From: Hypericum androsaemum
Lineage: Eukaryota > Streptophyta > Magnoliopsida > Malpighiales > Hypericaceae
Length of the DNA: 64,000 bases
Reading direction: 5' to 3'
Assembly (NCBI GenBank): GCA_963995505.1
Contig: OZ023182.1
Coordinates: forward strand, 1,689,001-1,753,000
A program made the translations under genes and the position numbers. Each line of letters begins with the position of its first letter. The stretch's first letter is position 1. Below the pieces are notes generated by a model that saw only the letters and a program-made list of their open reading frames with translations, was not told where the DNA came from and searched no databases. Positions 34,101 through 45,826 of this stretch are shown here, in pieces.

Positions 34101-35284
34101 ATGATTCAGCCTGAAGGCTACATTCAAAGAGGCTACGAACACAAAGTTTGTAAGTTGAATAAATCAATTTATGGCTTTAAGCAGTCGTCTAGACAGTGGT
34201 ATATTCGCTTTCATAATACGATCATGCAACATGATTTTATAATGATAGACGAAGATCACTACGTATATGTTAAGCGATCAGGAAAAAAGTTTGTCATCAT
34301 CACTTTGTATGTTGATGACATCCTTTTAGCTGAAAATGACATAGAATTTCTTGTCGAAATCAAAAATTGATTATCTTCCAACTTTGAAATGAAAGACATG
34401 GGTGAAGCAGATTACATACTCGGAGTTAATATTTCGAGGAATCGTTTGAAAAGTATAGTGTCTCTTTCACAAGAGACATATATTCACAAAGTAGTAGAAC
34501 ATTTCAAATGTGATCACAGTAACCCAAAGTACGTCCCATTGGTTAAAGGTCATAATTTGGGTAAGGACATGTGCCCAAAAATAGTTAAACAATGTGGGGA
34601 CATGGAGAAGATTCTTTATGCCAATGCAGTTAGATTCCTGATGTACGCAATATTGTGTACCAGACCTGATATTTGCTATGCTGTTGGGATAGTAAGCAGA
34701 TATCAGTCTGATCCAGGCAGTACTCACTGGAAGGCTGTCAAAGAGATTTTGAAATATTTGAACACTACTGCAGAATACTCCTTGTGCTATCAAGAGCGTG
34801 ACCTGATACTGAGTGGCTACACTGATGCTGATTGGGGAGGTGATATGGACAAGAAAAAGTCTACATCAGGATTTTTTTCTTGTTGGGCAGGGGTGCTATC
34901 TCATGGAGCAGTAAGAAGCAAACTTATGTATCCCTGTCAACAATGGAAGCAGAATATGTAGCTTCAGCTCATGCTGCACAAGAAGCGGTATGGTTGAAGA
35001 GATTCTTAAGCCATCTCTCCCTGATCAACTCGACGGAGCCCGTGAGTCTATTCTGCGATAACCAGGCAGCTATAGCGTATGCTAAAGATCCTAGATTCTA
35101 TAGCAGGGCTAAGCATATAGATATTAAATTTTATTTTGTTAGAAGTTTAGTAAAATATAAAGAACTGTGTATGAAATACATATCCACACAAGATATGGCC
35201 GCAGATCCGATGACTAAAATATTACCTCGAGAAGTGTTCGAGAAACATGTTAAGTCACTGAGTTTACGACAATTTTATTTGTAA
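31184..35284 (+). pseudogene. Decayed gag-pol of copia element 1
   Basis: Gag begins at ATG 31184 (SVASRSIITELNRELKLNGE) and extends to a zinc knuckle CFNCQQKGHFAKDY, whose last Cys is Tyr. Protease carries DSGVTDHV (normally DSGA). Integrase has the HSRLGH...C..C zinc site, HSDICG, FIDDYTRYG and TPQQNGVTERRNRT. Reverse transcriptase has VKTDFLHGELDEEIYM and YVDDILLA, and RNase H has YTDADWGGD and STMEAEYVA. Stops interrupt it at 31619, 32833, 32905, 33864 and elsewhere, and frameshifts occur near 32250, 33330 and 34900. Most stops are one transition away from the codon kept in element 2. The domain order proves copia; the polyprotein is dead. Confidence 0.9.
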
Positions 35285-35340
35285 TCCAATTAGTTGGAAT
35301 AAAGGAGTTTTATTTGGCAGTATGAGTTAATTATGAAACA

Positions 35341-35390
35341 TGTCGAACAGAAAAGTAGCCCACTCACACGGGTGTTTACCTCAGTGGGAG
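35341..35390 (+). other. Conserved 3' non-coding block, element 1
   Basis: The 50-base block centred on CACTCACACGGGTGTTTACC is almost identical to 42311-42361 in element 2, in otherwise diverged non-coding sequence between pol and the polypurine tract. Confidence 0.6.
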
Positions 35391-36215
35391 TCAAGAAGTT
35401 GACTCCTAGATGAGATGAGGCAGTTATTGGGCATTCATAAGTGCATGTCCTATGACAGAATGCCGTCTTGCTCAAGAGCAAGTTTCCTTATGGGATGCAG
35501 GAATAAGTTGCTACAGTTAGATTTTCTACAATCCATATGATAAGATATAAGTGGAACTTATCATACTGTCTGTCCTATTAGCCTAGAGTAAAGCTAAGGC
35601 TGATACTCTAGTATGGTGTTAAATGACATGTGTTTCTTTAAAAAAGAATGTACACCGTAACACGTGATCAGTATCATGTGTGCTACTCGACCACTGGATG
35701 GGATGAAAATGTTGAGTGATTTCACAATCCCTGGTGTGAGACCAATTTTTGAGAACTGTGATTCCCAAAACCTACCCTTAAGATCCTAACGTATTCTGGA
35801 AGTATGGTCCAGTGCTGCTAGTTTGGAAAGTTCATGAAAAGGTTATGGCATAGCGATTCGACCTGGCAGGGCTCACCAGAAAAGCAGGCTGTATCATTAT
35901 GAAAGGAATTTAGTTAAGGGAGAAGGAACTATATTCATCACATTCTGAGTTTCGTGGTTCAGGTACACCAATTGTATTGAAAAGTACAATAGTGAACCCG
36001 AATATAATTATTTGAAATCACTAATGTGAACAATAGAATGTGACATGAGTCCTGGGGTAATAGCATACATTATACAAGAAGGTTGTCGAGATGCTACTAT
36101 TCAAGTAGCCTGAGTGTCCGTGCTCTTGAATTTGGCTTAACACACTCGACGTATGCTGGTTGCACGAAATTCTTTAAAGAAATCTGATAGCTATTGATCA
36201 AGGTCAATAATAATT

Positions 36216-36225
36216 GAGTGGGAGA
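36216..36225 (+). other. Polypurine tract of copia element 1
   Basis: GAGTGGGAGA directly precedes the 3' LTR start TGTTAGACC. The same tract precedes the LTR of element 2. Confidence 0.85.
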
Positions 36226-36453
36226 TGTTAGACCTTAAAGCCCAATCAGGCAATTATTATTGTGCATGATTGGGCATTGTTGGGTTAAATAGGCCGGTCA
36301 ACCCGCGTTGACCGGCCCAGGGCCACGTCAGCCGCCACGTGGGCTGCGTGGCCCAACTATGTGCGCCATATCGGTGCCACGTCAGCGTGATGTGGCACTG
36401 ACGCAGTTGCCGCCAGAGTTGGCGGCACACGTGGTATGTTGACGTGGCGCCAT
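36226..36453 (+). repeat. Truncated 3' LTR of copia element 1
   Basis: Matches 28502 onward (GGCCGGTCAACCCG, GCTGCGTGGCCCAACTATGT, GACGTGGCGCCAT), with two insertions of about 20-50 bp. It then stops and runs into the leader of element 2. No target duplication can be checked. Confidence 0.75.
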
Positions 36454-37609
36454 GTTTGATCGACAATCTCAGATGGTCGTCCCACCCCGTCGGATGAAAA
36501 GCTCAGATCGAGACGAACCCGATCGATGCGATTGAGACAGACAGAAGAGTCGACGCGACTCCTCTGATTTCTGCCAATTTGCGAGTTCCAACCACACAGC
36601 TGGCCGTGAACGATGACAAGAAGACATCGAACAGGGAACCCGTGGTCAGGGATGAAAACCGAAGGCACCCAGATGATATTCACAATCTCGACGCCACAGA
36701 GATGTCGACTCTAGATTAATAAGAGTTGCTGCAGTTGATACAAAGTCATGGAAATCGATCGATGTAGGTCAAAGAAGAAGTTTGAGTCGGTTGTGTTTTT
36801 TCGATGGGCGATGAAGAACCAGCCATCAACAACAATCTTGCCAGAATTCCTCGCCGGCGGCGAGCTTTTGGAAGAAGGAGAAGATCGAATTCCTAATTGG
36901 GAAAAATCCTATTTTTCGATTTCTGGGTTGATTCAAAAATGGGCCATTTTGGGGGGTTAAAATGGGTCTGTTAAATTATTTCGATCTGGGCTGAGAGAAA
37001 ATGTTTTTTGCGGGCTAAGAGATTAATTGATATAATCTTTGAAAAAAAGGGGGGCCAAAAAGGCTTCCTTACGGGCTTTTATCTCGACCCGCCCACTGCC
37101 CGCGTTGACCATTAAGACTGGGTCAACGCGGGCCTTCCCAAGTCGGACACGGGCCATGAGCTTGTAGTCAATATCTCGGGCCCAATTTCGCCCACTCTTA
37201 TTAGATTTTAGAAAAGTCAACGAGCCCGTGTTGACTATGTCTAATGGGCCTTTAATTTTGAAAATTTTTGGGCCTAATTGAATATACTTTTGGTTTATTC
37301 AAAATAATAAAATTTTAAAAGATTTTAAAGAAATCTTTTAACAAGGTGGTTTTAATAAAATTAATGCGGTAATTTTTTAAAGCAAAAATATTTTTTGAAT
37401 ATGTTCATAAAATATTTTTCCGTATTTTTGAAGTCTGGACACTAAAAATTATGGAAAATAACAAGACTTATAAGCCACGCAATAAAGCTCAAAAGTGTAT
37501 ATTATTTATGCACTATTGTCATCATTATGATTGAAAATTTATGTTTTTAATCTTATTGGGACTACTTAAGAGTTAACCCAATTCACATGCATTATGATGC
37601 AAGTTCAAG

Positions 37610-37798
37610 ATGGCATATCGAACTCCACTGGTGTTACATAGGTCTGAGCGTTTTGTGGCAGTGCACCAAATGCGAAGCAAGATACTGAAGCGTCGTATCA
37701 GCCGGTGGGAACATAAAGATAATGTGAAAGTGCTTCTGGAGCACATTATTGCAGTTCATAAGGAGATGCAAGAATGCGTGGATTTTATTTATTTTTAG
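37610..37798 (+). pseudogene. Pre-gag leader ORF of copia element 2 (short)
   Basis: 62 codons from ATG 37610, with ILKRRISRWEHKDN and LLEHIIAVHKEMQEC. It aligns with residues of the element 1 leader ORF and then ends at TAG 37796. The C-terminal half seen in element 1 is missing here, probably by deletion, since only about 340 bases separate it from gag (against about 680 from the matching point in element 1). Confidence 0.55.
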
Positions 37799-37994
37799 TC
37801 TTGTTGGAAGTTTTTTGAACTATGTGTTTAAGAACTTCAAGTATTTTCGTGGTTATTTATTTTTGTTAAGACAATTCATGTTTACAATTGAATAAAATTC
37901 ATTTGTTTAATTATTATTGTTACCACGTGAAATATCCACTTGTTTTACTATGCAAAGAACTTTAACATTTAAAGTTTGAAATTAATTCTCGGAA

Positions 37995-38028
37995 GGTGAG
38001 GGAAAACATGCCCGTGACCTACTTCCAT
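37995..38028 (+). other. Conserved non-coding block upstream of gag, element 2
   Basis: GGTGAGGGAAAACATGCCCG followed by TGACCTACTTC; partner of 31036-31069. Confidence 0.5.
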
Positions 38029-38141
38029 CCGAGAGTAATTAAAAACTTTATATTATTTAAAGTTATATCCGCGTAGTAAATTTAATTGTATTGCTGAACA
38101 AATTCCTAACACACAATATTTCTTTATAATTTCCTATAGAT

Positions 38142-41100
38142 ATGTCGATTGCTTCCAAATCGATCATCGCCGAGCTCAACAAGGACTTGAAGCTCAACGG
38201 CGATAATTATGACAACTAGAGCATGAAAATCCAGTATGTCCTGGAAGAACAGGAAGTTCTTGAGACCATTAATGTTATTATGGTTCAGCCTGAAGATGGT
38301 CCAACTGCTTAGCATAGGCGTGACAAGGACTCTACTGCTCGTCTCATCTTATTGAGCGCTATGATGGATGACATCACTAGGCAATTTCGAGCTTTCGAAA
38401 ATGTAAAGGACCTATGGGATGCGCTTAAAGAGAAATTTGGGAAGATCTCCACCTCAAAGCTGCGAACTTTGACCATAAGGTTCGACACTTACAAGAAGCG
38501 TCATGATCATACAATGAAGAAACATCTTCAGGAAATGTCCAACATGATCAGTGAGCTGGTAGAAGCTGGCCATGTGCTTAGTGATGAGCAGAAGATCCAA
38601 GCTGTCATTCGTTCCCTGCCTGCAAATTGGGAACACATAAAGATGACCCTTTCCCACGCTGATAATGTCAAGACATTTGATGACGTGGCCCGCCACCTTG
38701 AGCTGGAAGAGGATCGCCTGCTTGCGATCAAAATCCATCCTGAGGCGCATATGGCTGCTTCAAACTTCAAAGGTGGAAAAAGGAAGACGGACCTGAAGGA
38801 AAAAGGCAATAATAGCTGGGAAAACAAGAAGAGAAGAACTGAAAACTCTCAACCCGGGAAGAAGACTTCTGAGGGTAAGAAGAAGAGAATGGTTAACGTT
38901 TCTAAGGTGAAATGTTTTAACTATCAGAAGAAGGGTCACTTTACAAAAGATTGCAAAGAAGAAAAGAAGGTACATTTTTTTGACTCATGTGCGAGTAAAT
39001 TGTATGTATCTAGTACTATCCTTCTAACTGAAAGTCAACTATTATGGGTGATTGATTCAGGAGCGACAGACCATGTGACGAAGGATCGTGATACCTTTGT
39101 CGAATTCTGACGTCTACCTGCTGGAGCAAAATCTATCTATGTATGCAATAATGCACGAGTAGAAGTCAAGGACATGGGCACATGCAGATTGAGCCTACGT
39201 GGAGGACGTACCCTACTTTTACATGACGTGCTATACGCTCCAGAGATTCGTCAAAATTTGATTTCAGTTTCATTTTTAATGTCTCTTGGTTTTCGTTGGA
39301 TATTTGAGAATAATTCCATTCAGTTATTTTTGGAACATATTTTTTTATGGATCTGGTTATCAATCAAATGGTTTCTTAATTATGGATGTTGATCTGTGTG
39401 ATTTACCTCGAACAAGTTTTTCCATGGTCACTACCACGCCACCATCTCAGGATGATGTTGTGTTGTGGCATTCTAGATTAGGCCATATTGGTCAAGATCG
39501 CTTGAATCGTCTAGCTAAGGCAGGACTATTAGGTAACTTGGAAAAGGCTATCTTACCTACTTGCGAACGATGTCTAGAAGAAAAATCAACTAGAAAACTA
39601 TTTGGTAAAGGAACTAGAGCTAACTATCTATTGCAATTAATCCATTCCGACATTTGTGGTCCAATGAATGTGAGGGCTAGACATGGAGCCTATTATTTCA
39701 TCACATTTATAGATGACTATAGCAGGTATGGTCTAATCTATTTGATTTCTCACAAGTCTGAAGCATTAAGTTGCTTCAAGACCTTCATGCATTATGCTGA
39801 GAATCAATTAGAACGGAAGATCAAGGCCTTACGAACAGATCGTGGTCGTGAGTATCTTTCCGATGAGTTTACAACTCTATGTGATGAAAAAAGAATTGAT
39901 CATCAGTTGTCCATTCCTCGCACACCTCAACAAAATGGGATAGCGGAAAGAAGGAATAGGACCATTCTAGACATGGTTAGATCTATGATGGCAGAAGCGA
40001 ATTTACCTATATCATTTATGGAGATGCACTCCTTACTGCCACATATGTTCTAAATCGTATGCCCTCCAAGTCTGTCACTACCACCCCTTACGAATTGTGG
40101 ACAGGTCAGAAGTCTGATCTAAACTACTTACGACCGTAGGGGTGTGCATCTTATGTCCATACTACCTCCAGTAAATTCGGTAAATTATGACCGAGAGGTA
40201 AGAAGAGTATTTTCATTAGATACTCTGAAGTATCAAAGGGATATGTGTTCGTGGGCGAACACGAAAATGGACAAGTGACAGAATTTGAATCACGAGATGT
40301 CACATTTTTGGAAAATGATTTTCCGAAATTGGGAGAGGTAAGTAAAGATTTATCCTATATGAAACTGATGAGACAGAATCATCTGGATCGCTCCCTCCGA
40401 GTGGGAGAATAATGGAGGAGGAAGATCATGATTTATCACCTCCTACTGATCCGGAAGTTCGTGATCTATATGATCATCATCTTAGTGGGAGTACAATTCC
40501 AAATTCCAGTGGAAGTACGGAAATTCGTAGAACTAAAAGAACAAGTATTCCACGCAAACGATTTGAGGTCGAAGGTGCGGAAGATGCTCTCTTGACATTT
40601 ACAGATAATGATACAAGTGAGATTCTTTTAGCTATCCTACAAGATGAGAATGAACCTGAGAATATCTCTGCTGCTCTATCATCTCCCGAAAAAAATGAAT
40701 GGACTAAAGCAATGGAGGAAGAGATGGCTTCCATGAAGAAAAACCATGTTTGGAAACTGGTTGACCTGCCTGAGGGGCGTAGGGCAATTGGAAATAAATG
40801 GATTCTCAAAATTAAGCGAAAAGAAGATAGTAGTATCAAAAGGTACAAAGCCCGCTTAGTTGCCCACGGATTCACACAGAGGAAAGGGATTGACTATGAT
40901 GAGACTTTCTCACCTGTTGTAAGATCTACGTCCATCAGGATTATTCTGGCTATGGTGGTAAATATGGACCTTGAGCTACATCAAATAGATGTTAAGACTG
41001 CTTTTCTATATGGAGAATTGGATGAAGAAATCTATATGGTTCAACCAGAGGGTTACATCCAAAAAGGCAGCGAACGTAAAGTTTGCAAATTGATGAGACC

Positions 41101-42209
41101 AATTTATGGCCTAAAACAGTCTTCTAGAAAATGGTATATTCATTTTCATAACACTATCATGTCGTATGATTTTAAAATGATAGACGAAGACCATTGTGTC
41201 TACATTAAAAGCTCAGGTAAAAAGTTTGTCATAATTACATTGTATGTAGATGACATACTATTGGCTGGAAATGACTTGGAAAATCATAACGAGCTCAAAG
41301 CTTGGTTTTCGTCCAACTTTGAAATGAAAGATATGGGAGAAGCTGATTACGTGCTCGGAATTAAGATTTTGAGGAATCGTTCGAAGAGACTAGTGTCTCT
41401 TTCTCAAGAGATATATATCCGTAAAGTAGTAGAACGGTTCAACAGTAATGACAGTAATCCCAGATATGTCCCAATTATCAAAGGTCATAATCTAAACAAA
41501 GAAATGTGTCCAAAAATAGCTCAACAAAAACAGGATATGATGAATGTCCCTTATGCTAATGCGGTGGGTTATCTCATGTACGCAATGTTGTGTACAAGGC
41601 CAGATATCTGCTATGCTGTTGGGATAGTAATCAGATACCAATCTAATCCAGGAAGAACACATTAGAAAGCAGGAAATTATGAAGTACTTGAATACGACTG
41701 CAGAATACTCACTGTGTTATCAAGGTCAAGACCTAACGCTGAAAGGGTACACTGATGCCGATTGGGCAGGAGATGTGGACGAGAAGAAATCTACATCCGG
41801 ATATGTCTTCTTACTAGGCGGAGGTGCTATTTCATAGAGTAGCAAGAAACAGACATGCGTCTCCTTATCAACTATGGAAGCTGAATATGTTGCTTCTGCA
41901 GCTGCTGTACAAGAAGCAATATGGTTGAAGAGGTTCTTAAACTATTTGTCCCTAACCAGCGCAGGAGAACCAGTGAGCTTATTTTGCGACAATCAAGCAG
42001 CGATTGCTTATGCTAAGAATCCTAGATTTCATAGCAGAGCAAAGCATATTGATATCAAGTATCACTTTGTTAGGGATATGGTTACGTGTAAGGAAGTGAG
42101 CATAACACATATACCTACACAGGATATGATAGCAGATCCGATGACTAAGGGCCTATCTAGAGATATTTTTGTGAAACATGCCAGGTCCCAGGGTTTGCGA
42201 AGATGTTAG
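38142..42209 (+). pseudogene. Decayed gag-pol of copia element 2
   Basis: Gag starts at ATG 38142 (SIASKSIIAELNKDLKLNGD). The zinc knuckle reads CFNYQKKGHFTKDC, with its second Cys changed to Tyr. Protease DSGATDHV is intact. Integrase (HSRLGHIGQDRLNRL, HSDICGPMNVRARHG, TPQQNGIAERRNRT) is mostly in one frame (39286-40053). Reverse transcriptase (RYKARLVAHGFTQRKGIDYD, VKTAFLYGELDEEIYMVQPE, YVDDILLAGND) is open over 417 codons (40412-41665). RNase H ends at 42209. Stops lie at 38217, 38310, 40137, 41663 and 41835, with shifts near 39340 and 40020. Better preserved than element 1, but dead. Confidence 0.9.
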
Positions 42210-42310
42210 TTTATGCTCATATTGTAATGAATTTGTTATTCAATAAAAGTAAAGTTATTTCAGCAATACATATTATGTGAATGTTATTTTTGTAACATTT
42301 ACTTAAATGC

Positions 42311-42361
42311 ATGTCGGACAGAAAAGTAGCCCACTCACACGGGTGTTTACCTCAGTGAGAG
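42311..42361 (+). other. Conserved 3' non-coding block, element 2
   Basis: Partner of 35341-35390 with about two or three differences over 49 bases. Confidence 0.6.
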
Positions 42362-43269
42362 TAATGGGTTGATTCTTGATTGAGATGAGGCAGTTTTAGG
42401 ACATCATTTGAGTGCCTGCTCTAAAATATGAATGCCGTCTTGCTTAACTACAAGAAAGGGACTTGTTAAAGTGCAAGATTATTGATGGTGCATGCAATAG
42501 ATACTGCATTAATTAAGTTCTCGGAACTTATTAGGATTATATGGAATCCAATGGTAAGAAATAAGTGGAACTTACCATAATTCTGTCTTGATAGCCTGGA
42601 GTAGTCTTTGGGTAGACTAAAGCCATTGTTCGTGAACATCGAGGCTGATACTTTAGTATGGTATTTTTGAAGGAAAGAACATCATAACACATGGTTCGTG
42701 TCATGTGTACTTTACGACCTTTTGGATGGGAAATCAATTTATTAAAAAGTGATTTCAATTTCTCTAGTGTGAGACTAACTCCGAAAACTATGATTTTCGG
42801 AACTCTACCCTTAGGATCCTTAACGTATTTTTGAAGTATGATTCAGTGCCGCTAGCTTGGAAAGTCTTTAAAGGGTCATGGTTATGATTCGACCTGGCAA
42901 GGCTAACTGGAAAAGCTGGCTAGATCATAATAGAAGAAATATTGTTAAAGGAGAAGGTTCTCTGTCGATCACATTCTAGAAGCTTCGTGGTTCACTGGCA
43001 TGCCTATTGTGTTGAGAGCAATACAATAGTGAACACGAATAGATTATTTCAGAAATCACATGTGAGAAACAATGATTGTGAGATAAGACCTAGGGTAATG
43101 CATACTATATACGATGGAGGTGCTAATCGAGATGCTATCATCCAAGTGGCCACTATGTGCTCTTGGGTTTAGCTAAGTGCACTCGATGTATGCTGGTCGC
43201 ACGGCCTATCTGCCAAATGTGAAAATGAGAGAATAGATTGATTATGGTCAATCATGTGTGAGTGGGAGA

Positions 43270-43750
43270 TGAAGGATTATTCACCCATGATTATCCTATT
43301 AAATTAAATAAAAGATATTAGATATCTTTTAGTTTTAATTTAATTTTGAAAGGGATTTGGATGAGGAGAGTTTGTTATACGTGATAACTCTCCCACCCCC
43401 TTTCTCCTCCCAGAATTCTCTATTAATACGGAATAGGGGCTTTTTCTGGGAGAGATAGAGAGAGAGAAAATGCACACCAGAGAAAAAGAGACGTAGTTTT
43501 TTCTCTAGGAGACTCTCAAGGTTTTTAGGCGGTAAAATCCGATCCCCGCTTCGTGTACGTGAGCGAGGACGACCAGTGACAAGCCTCCCTCGACCTTGTG
43601 ACGTACCTCTCGAAGAACGGACTGCGCTACAAGAGGTAAATACTTTAATATGGCTATTTCGATTTAATGATGTGTTCATTAAATATTATGATTTCGCTTT
43701 AATTAAGATTATGCATGAAAACCTTCAAGGTGTTTTGATTGTGATGCATT
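43270..43750 (+). repeat. 3' LTR of copia element 2
   Basis: Starts TGAAGGATTATTCACCC directly after the polypurine tract. A TATA-like CTCTATTAATACGG lies near 43418, and a CT-rich and GA-rich leader follows. The end is uncertain; a TGCA at about 43745 is one candidate. Confidence 0.6.
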
Positions 43751-43859
43751 TTGGTCGGAATCGATCTGAGGTTCCCGTTTGCGAAAGAGACAATCAAGAG
43801 GAAGAAGATGGACAATTTTTTTTAAAGGGTATTTTGGTCATTTCATTAATAAAAATGAA

Positions 43860-44000
43860 AAAAAGCTGCTAACGTGCGCCAGGGACCCGAAAGTATAATA
43901 AAATTAAACACGAGAGATATCGGCGTTTATTTTGCAAACAGAGGGACTTTTGAGTATATTTAAGCAAATTCGAGGGCTTGAAAGTAATTTTCCAAAAAAA
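43860..44000 (+). mobile_element. Possible MULE-type terminal repeat before the kinase remnant
   Basis: The text CAGGGACCCGAAAGT and the ending GAAAGTAATTTTCC resemble the ends of the MULE-family repeats at 12000-12098 and 53880-53931. No partner end or target duplication was found, so this is tentative. Confidence 0.3.
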
Positions 44001-44006
44001 AAAGAC

Positions 44007-45432
44007 ATGGACCCGTCGCCGGCGAAGAAGAGCTGGAGCATCTACGGCCGGCGCGAGATAACCTCAAAGTACGCGATCGAAGAGCGGGTCGGCTCCGGCG
44101 CCTACTCCGACGTCTACCGCGCCCGCCGCCTGTCCGACTCGACCACCGTCGGCCTCAAGGAGGTCCACGTCCACCAGTCCGCCTTCCGCGAGATCGAGGC
44201 CCTCCATGCCCTCCGCCACTCCCCCAACGTCGTTATCCTCCACGAGTACTTCTGGCGGGAGGACGAAGACGCCGTCCTCGTCCTCGAGTTCCTCCGGTCC
44301 GACCTCGCCGCGGTCGTCCGGGAGGCCAAGAAGGCCGGCGGGCTCCCTGCCGGAGAGGCCAAGGTGGATGATCCAGATCCTGTGCGGGGTGGACGCGTGT
44401 CACCGGAACATGGTGGTCCACCGGGACTTGAAGCCCGGGAATCTGCTGGTTGGGGACGATGGGTTCTTAAGCTGGCTGATTTTGGTCAGGCTGTTATGTT
44501 AAAGTTCCTACCTTTACTTTCGTTTCTTCGCTTTTCCTGATCTAGGGTTTCGCATGCGAAAACTTCGGTCTGATGGGACTTCGTTTCGAGTTTCCTGCAG
44601 GCTAGGATATTAATGGAGCCTAATTTCGTGGCGACGCAAGAGAATTCACGTCCGTGCGAGATGAATCCGTCACTCCGCCGTCTGATGGTGTTCTTGAGTT
44701 GTGCAGCTCATCTGATTTACCCCAAAATCAAGGCATTTTGAATAGAGATGAGTATTATTATAAAGAGATGAGCAGCTATAAGCCTCAGAGTTCAATGGAA
44801 GAAGCCGAAAGGGATGCATCTTGTCTGGCTACTGGTACGGCAAGTGATATGGGAGAGGATCCGGTAACGAGTTCATTCTCTTACGTGGTGGAGGATGAAG
44901 GTGATGCGCATGGTTCTCTTACTTCCTGTGTTGGAACTAGATGGTTCAGGGCTCCTGAACTCCTTTACGGATCAACCGACTACGGGCCGGGAGTCGATCT
45001 ATGGTCTCTGGGTTGCATCTTTGCAGAGTTGTTGAAACTGGAGCCTCTTTTTCCCGATATCGATCAACTCAGCCGGATCATCAATGTTCTGGGCAACTTG
45101 ACAGAAGATGTCTGGCCAGGTTGTTCAAACCTTCCTGATTACAAGATAATATCCTTTGGCAAGGTTGACAACCCGATGGGCGTGGAGGCCTGCTTTCCCA
45201 AATGTTCACCCGACGATGTCTCGCCGGTGAAGAAGCTCATCTGTTATAACCCTGCCAGCAGAGCTACAGCTATGGAGCTACTTCATGAGGAGTGCTTCAG
45301 CAGGGAACCTCAACCAACGGCAGGCGGGATGATGAAGATTCCAGCGGTGGGTGGTTCAAAGATGAGGCATACGACACTGACCCGGACGCTTATCATAATG
45401 ATCCTCCTCCACACTACAGCCGTTGGTTGTGA
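44007..45432 (+). pseudogene. CDKF;1-like CDK-activating kinase gene with four frame breaks
   Basis: Residues 1-118 match plant CDKF;1 (WSIYGRREITSKYAIEERVG, GSGAYSDVYRARRLSD, QSAFREIEAL, HEYFWREDEDAVLVLEFLRS). CDKF kinases phosphorylate the T-loop of other CDKs. At about 44363 two bases are missing and at about 44466 one more, so 34 codons including HRDLKPGN (44419-44442) are read out of frame before KLADFGQ resumes. The exon 1 donor at 44490 is GC, with the acceptor at 44600. A further shift at about 44645-44655 precedes SFSYVVEDE, TSCVGTRWFRAPELLYG and VDLWSLGCIFAELL. A last one at about 45330 precedes GGWFKDEAYDTDPD and the natural stop at 45430. The upstream region is transposon sequence rather than a clear promoter. 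Either a young pseudogene or an error-prone assembly. Confidence 0.8.
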
Positions 45433-45826
45433 AACACCAGATCCTTTCAGTACGTCTGACTGATCTGATTCTTCAGATTGGCTCTAAGCTAAAGTTTGCC
45501 GTATTCACGATAAAGAAATGCTTAATTGATGCTGTGGTTTACACAAGGCAATATTTGATTCTCCATTTATATATATTTATATCAGATTCAGAAGCATTCT
45601 TGAACAGGTTGGTTATACATTAGATGTAGGGTACTAGACTACCATCCAGATTCTAATACAGCATTACAACAACAGGGATATCTGACCATTCATTCTTCTC
45701 ATTCCCCTCCTCGGCTAGGGTGTGGCTTCCGGGAAGCACGAGTCCGCGAGCACGAATCTCATCCCAAAGTTTCACTCTATAATAACATGAGCAGAAACTC
45801 GAAACATTAAATCAAGCTGGTAACCT

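Larger units (their letters stand above)
28502..36453 (+). mobile_element. Ty1/copia LTR retrotransposon, element 1
   Basis: Order: 5' LTR 28502-29110, primer-binding site at 29113, a 2-kb leader with a small ORF, gag, protease, integrase, reverse transcriptase/RNase H, a 0.94-kb non-coding stretch, polypurine tract 36216-36225, and a 3' LTR cut off after about 228 bp. Integrase preceding reverse transcriptase defines copia. The coding region has many stops and shifts. It inserted just downstream of the ROP gene, in the same orientation. Confidence 0.9.
36454..43750 (+). mobile_element. Ty1/copia LTR retrotransposon, element 2 (lacks 5' LTR)
   Basis: Same family as element 1 in leader ORF, gag-pol and 3' non-coding region, but no 5' LTR or primer-binding site. 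Its sequence starts abruptly at the truncated LTR of element 1. The polypurine tract AGTGGGAGA (43261-43269) precedes a 3' LTR starting TGAAGGATTATTC at 43270 that is unlike the LTR of element 1. The right end near 43750 is not certain because there is no partner LTR. Confidence 0.85.
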
